Source: Pseudarthrobacter chlorophenolicus (lineage in GTDB: Bacteria; Actinomycetota; Actinomycetes; Actinomycetales; Micrococcaceae). From it: DNA of 64,000 nucleotides. The position numbers were made by a program, and so were the translations under genes. Location: the NCBI RefSeq assembly GCF_000962805.1, contig NZ_JZTW01000001.1, positions 186,001-250,000 of the forward strand, read 5' to 3'. Positions 62,062-64,000 of the stretch are shown here, piece by piece. The notes under the pieces are model-generated. The model ran no database searches and was not told the origin of the DNA. It was given only the letters and a program-made list of their open reading frames with translations. Each line of letters begins with the position of its first letter. Within the stretch, counting starts at the first letter, position 1.

Positions 62062-62586
62062 CTAGCGGTCACCGCCTTTGTCGTCCTTGGAATCGTGGCC
62101 CTTGCCATCGTCGGATGCCTCCCGTTCACGGAGCCCGCCCTTGTCATCGTTGAGGTCGTGTGTGGGACCGTCGTCGGACACACCCGGTGCACGGAGCCCG
62201 CCCTTGTCATCGTTGAGGTCGTGGGTGGGGCCGTCGTCGGAGACGCCCGGTGCACGGAGGCCGCCCTTGTCGTCCACCGGACCGGGGGCGTGCGTGACCT
62301 GGACCGGAGGCAGGGTCAACGGCTCGGCCGGAACGATCTGGGTCTGCGGCGTATGCTCAGGCACCGCCGTGATGCTGGCGGTCGGTGTGGGAGTGGCCAG
62401 CACCGGCGACGAATCGTCGGGCTTGGGCGAGTCTTCGAACGTAGCCGGCTTGCTCCCGGAATCAACATTGGAAACCACGACGCCGGGGGAGACGGCGGGA
62501 GGCGGCCCGGCATTCGCCTGTGCCCAGACGGTCAGGCTTGCAGCGCCGAGGACGGCGGCGAGTGGGAGGTACCACAGCTTGGACAT
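62062..62586 (-). CDS. Small exported protein with tandem DDKGGLR repeats
   Basis: 174 aa from the ATG at 62586, with AAAGGAAG upstream. A signal or anchor ('LWYLPLAAVLGAASLTVWAQ') is followed by a Pro/Ser/Thr-rich region. The C-terminus has three copies of an acidic ~21-residue unit starting 'DDKGGLRAPGVSDDGPTHD', the last one degenerate, then 'DSKDDKGGDR'. The repeats at DNA level are nearly identical, implying recent expansion. The acid-rich units could bind calcium or cations. It lies between the RTX peroxidase and the regulator genes; function unknown. Confidence 0.75.
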   Translation of the reverse strand: MSKLWYLPLAAVLGAASLTVWAQANAGPPPAVSPGVVVSNVDSGSKPATFEDSPKPDDSSPVLATPTPTASITAVPEHTPQTQIVPAEPLTLPPVQVTHAPGPVDDKGGLRAPGVSDDGPTHDLNDDKGGLRAPGVSDDGPTHDLNDDKGGLREREASDDGKGHDSKDDKGGDR

Positions 62587-62698
62587 TGGTCTTCCTTTCA
62601 TTTGATGGTTCCACCACTCTTCCTCGCCGCTGTGAAAGGGGAATGAATCTTCCATGAGAGACCTCTCATCCATGGTTCAGGGTTGTGATTCAGTGTGT

Positions 62699-63397
62699 TC
62701 ACGGTGCTGGCTCGGGCCTTGTGGGGCCGGCCGGGACAGGGGTGAAGCGGTAGCCGGCTCCCCGGACGGACTGGAAGTGCTCCGGCCCCAGCTTGGTGCG
62801 GAGGTACCCGACGTAGACGTCCACCACGTTCGAGGACCCGTCGAAGTCGTAGCCCCAGACCCGGCTGAGCAGCTGTTCCCGGCTCAGCAGCTTGCTGGCG
62901 TTCTCCACGAACGCCCGCGCCATGGCGAACTCGCGGGCAGACAGCGGCACCGTGCGGCCCCGGACGATGGCGCAGCGGAGGTCCACGTCCAGGCTGACGT
63001 CGCCGCTTGTTGGGGCCGCGGCCGCCGGCGCTGCCGGAGCGTCCCGCAGCCGAAGCCGGATGCGCGAGAGCAGCTCTTCGAAACGGAACGGCTTGCTCAT
63101 GTAGTCGTCCGCGCCGCCGTCGAGCGCTGCCAGCGTGTCCGGAAGGGAATCCCGTGCCGTCAGCACGATGACCGGGATGGTGCAGTTCATGGCGCGGAGG
63201 GCCGAGAGCACGCCGAAGCCGTCCATCCGCGGCATCCCGATGTCCAGGATCAGCAGGTCGAACTCACCGGAACTGCCGTAGTCCAATGCCCGGATGCCGT
63301 CCTCCACGGAGGACGTGGTGTAGCCGGCCGCCGTGAGGCCCTTGGCGATGAAGGCGGCGATCCGTGGCTCGTCGTCGGCGATCAGAATGCGAGCCAC
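62699..63397 (-). CDS. OmpR-type response regulator
   Basis: 232 aa from the GTG at 63397 (AGGA 6-7 nt upstream), overlapping the kinase gene by 16 nt. Receiver: D8/D9, phospho-acceptor D52 in 'LLILDIGMPRMDG', T80 and K102 in 'YMSKPF'. The DNA-binding winged helix reads 'VPLSAREFAMARAFVENASK', 'SSNVVDVYVGYLRTKLG' and 'VRGAGYRFTP'. It is translated together with its kinase. The genes directly downstream encode the acidic repeat protein and the RTX peroxidase, which are therefore candidate targets. Confidence 0.94.
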   Translation of the reverse strand: MARILIADDEPRIAAFIAKGLTAAGYTTSSVEDGIRALDYGSSGEFDLLILDIGMPRMDGFGVLSALRAMNCTIPVIVLTARDSLPDTLAALDGGADDYMSKPFRFEELLSRIRLRLRDAPAAPAAAAPTSGDVSLDVDLRCAIVRGRTVPLSAREFAMARAFVENASKLLSREQLLSRVWGYDFDGSSNVVDVYVGYLRTKLGPEHFQSVRGAGYRFTPVPAGPTRPEPAP

Positions 63398-64000
63398 GAG
63401 GTTCCTGACGGAAGGGAGAGGACAAACCTGCTGCCCACGTTGACCCGTGATGACAGCCGCACTGAGCCGCCATGTGCCTCGGCGATCGCTTTGACGATGG
63501 GCAGGCCCAGTCCGGAGCCCTCGGCGCCCCTGGAGACGCCGGCCCGGGCGAACCGGTCGAAGATCCGTTCCTGGTCTGCGGCGCCGATGCCGCACCCCGT
63601 GTCGGCAACCCAGATATCAATCGTGGGTTCATGCTGCTGCTCGGATGCACCGTCCCCGGCCGGCACCCATGCCGCGCCAATGGAGATGATGTCACCTGGC
63701 TCTGTGGAGTGCACGGCATTAGCCGCCAGCTGCTCGATGGCCTGGGTAAGGCGGTTCCGGTCCGCCCGGAACCAGCCGCCGGGAAGCTGTTCAATCTGCC
63801 AGTGCCGGTCGCCCAGGACGCGGATCCGCTCCATGGCGGCTTCCAGGAAGGAATCGGCATCGATCCAGTCGGGCCGGACAAAGTCCGGACGGCCGCTCCG
63901 GGCCAGGACCAGGAGCTCGTTGACCAGGGACTGCATCCGGTCCACTTCCTCCAGGAGCAGCACCCGCGTTTCAGCGACGTCCAGGGCATCTGCCGGCTGC
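63382..64000 (-). CDS. Sensor histidine kinase, 5' end outside the window
   Basis: Only the C-terminal ~205 residues are visible; the frame is open to the right edge. Seen: the end of the HisKA helix ('VLLLEEVDRMQSLVNELLVL') and a full HATPase_c domain: N box 'LTQAIEQLAANAVHST', G1 'VADTGCGIGA', F box 'RIFDRFARAG', G2 'GSGLGLPIVKAIAEAHGG'. The phospho-His, membrane and sensing parts are cut off. It overlaps and is coupled to the response regulator. Confidence 0.94.
   Translation of the reverse strand, partial: QPADALDVAETRVLLLEEVDRMQSLVNELLVLARSGRPDFVRPDWIDADSFLEAAMERIRVLGDRHWQIEQLPGGWFRADRNRLTQAIEQLAANAVHSTEPGDIISIGAAWVPAGDGASEQQHEPTIDIWVADTGCGIGAADQERIFDRFARAGVSRGAEGSGLGLPIVKAIAEAHGGSVRLSSRVNVGSRFVLSLPSGTSWLAF

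Noticed and set aside
62062..62300. Tandem DNA repeats as a CRISPR array
   Set aside because: The units are contiguous, in frame and without unique spacers; they encode protein repeats.

Overview
The window is high-GC Gram-positive DNA. Actinobacterial habits are clear: many GTG/TTG starts, Tat and lipoprotein exports, MsiK-style sugar ABC transporters without their own ATPase, and a GAF-ANTAR regulator. The inulin/difructose-anhydride gene set, Pel-type genes and dispersed GGTTGAGCCTGTCGAAA palindromes point to the Micrococcaceae, most likely Arthrobacter or Pseudarthrobacter. This placement is inference from gene content; no rRNA or tRNA gene was seen.

Layout. 0-5 kb: the 3' end of a Pro-rich protein gene, a duplicated palindromic intergenic element, then a leftward four-gene operon of exported proteins, three of which share an N-terminal A-Y-A-(Y/F)-W motif and three of which share a C-terminal C-x-G-A motif. 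5.3-17 kb: an Lrp regulator, a degenerate HPt protein, and a Pel-like exopolysaccharide locus (pelG-pelF-glycosidase-galE leftward, galU divergent, a DUF4832 protein convergent). An orphan response regulator, a protease remnant and a DUF4177 gene follow. Related copies of the Lrp promoter region lie at both ends of this stretch, suggesting that it was inserted between an Lrp gene and its former divergent partner, the branched-chain 2-oxoacid dehydrogenase operon (17.0-20.9 kb).

21-32 kb is a fructan locus: an exported GH91 inulin fructotransferase, a divergent lipoprotein/two-permease importer, two near-identical LacI regulators, a GH32 enzyme, a PfkB kinase and a leaderless GH91 enzyme. Together they suggest inulin -> difructose anhydride outside the cell, uptake, ring opening, hydrolysis to fructose and phosphorylation. 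LacI-type CAAAACG palindromes lie between the divergent transcripts.

32-49 kb is mixed: a metallo-beta-lactamase-fold protein, an RCC1-repeat protein and an S8 protease that share a tandem 'LDTR' module, a lipid kinase, a GntR(YtrA)-ABC module flanked by near-identical 35-bp palindromes, an SGNH hydrolase, an M20 amidohydrolase, two tandem small zinc-ribbon proteins, an acyltransferase and YceI. 49-64 kb holds a membrane histidine kinase, two tiny membrane proteins, a GAF-ANTAR regulator, a GH26-like enzyme, a lipoprotein, an NmrA-like protein, an MFS transporter, a 1720-aa haem peroxidase with RTX repeats, a small exported repeat protein and a response regulator/histidine kinase pair cut by the window edge.

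The strongest candidates for undescribed biology are the reduced Pel-like locus with a strand-specific structured leader, the A-Y-A-(Y/F)-W operon, the five-copy intergenic palindrome family, and the palindromic repeat inside the E2 linker coding sequence.
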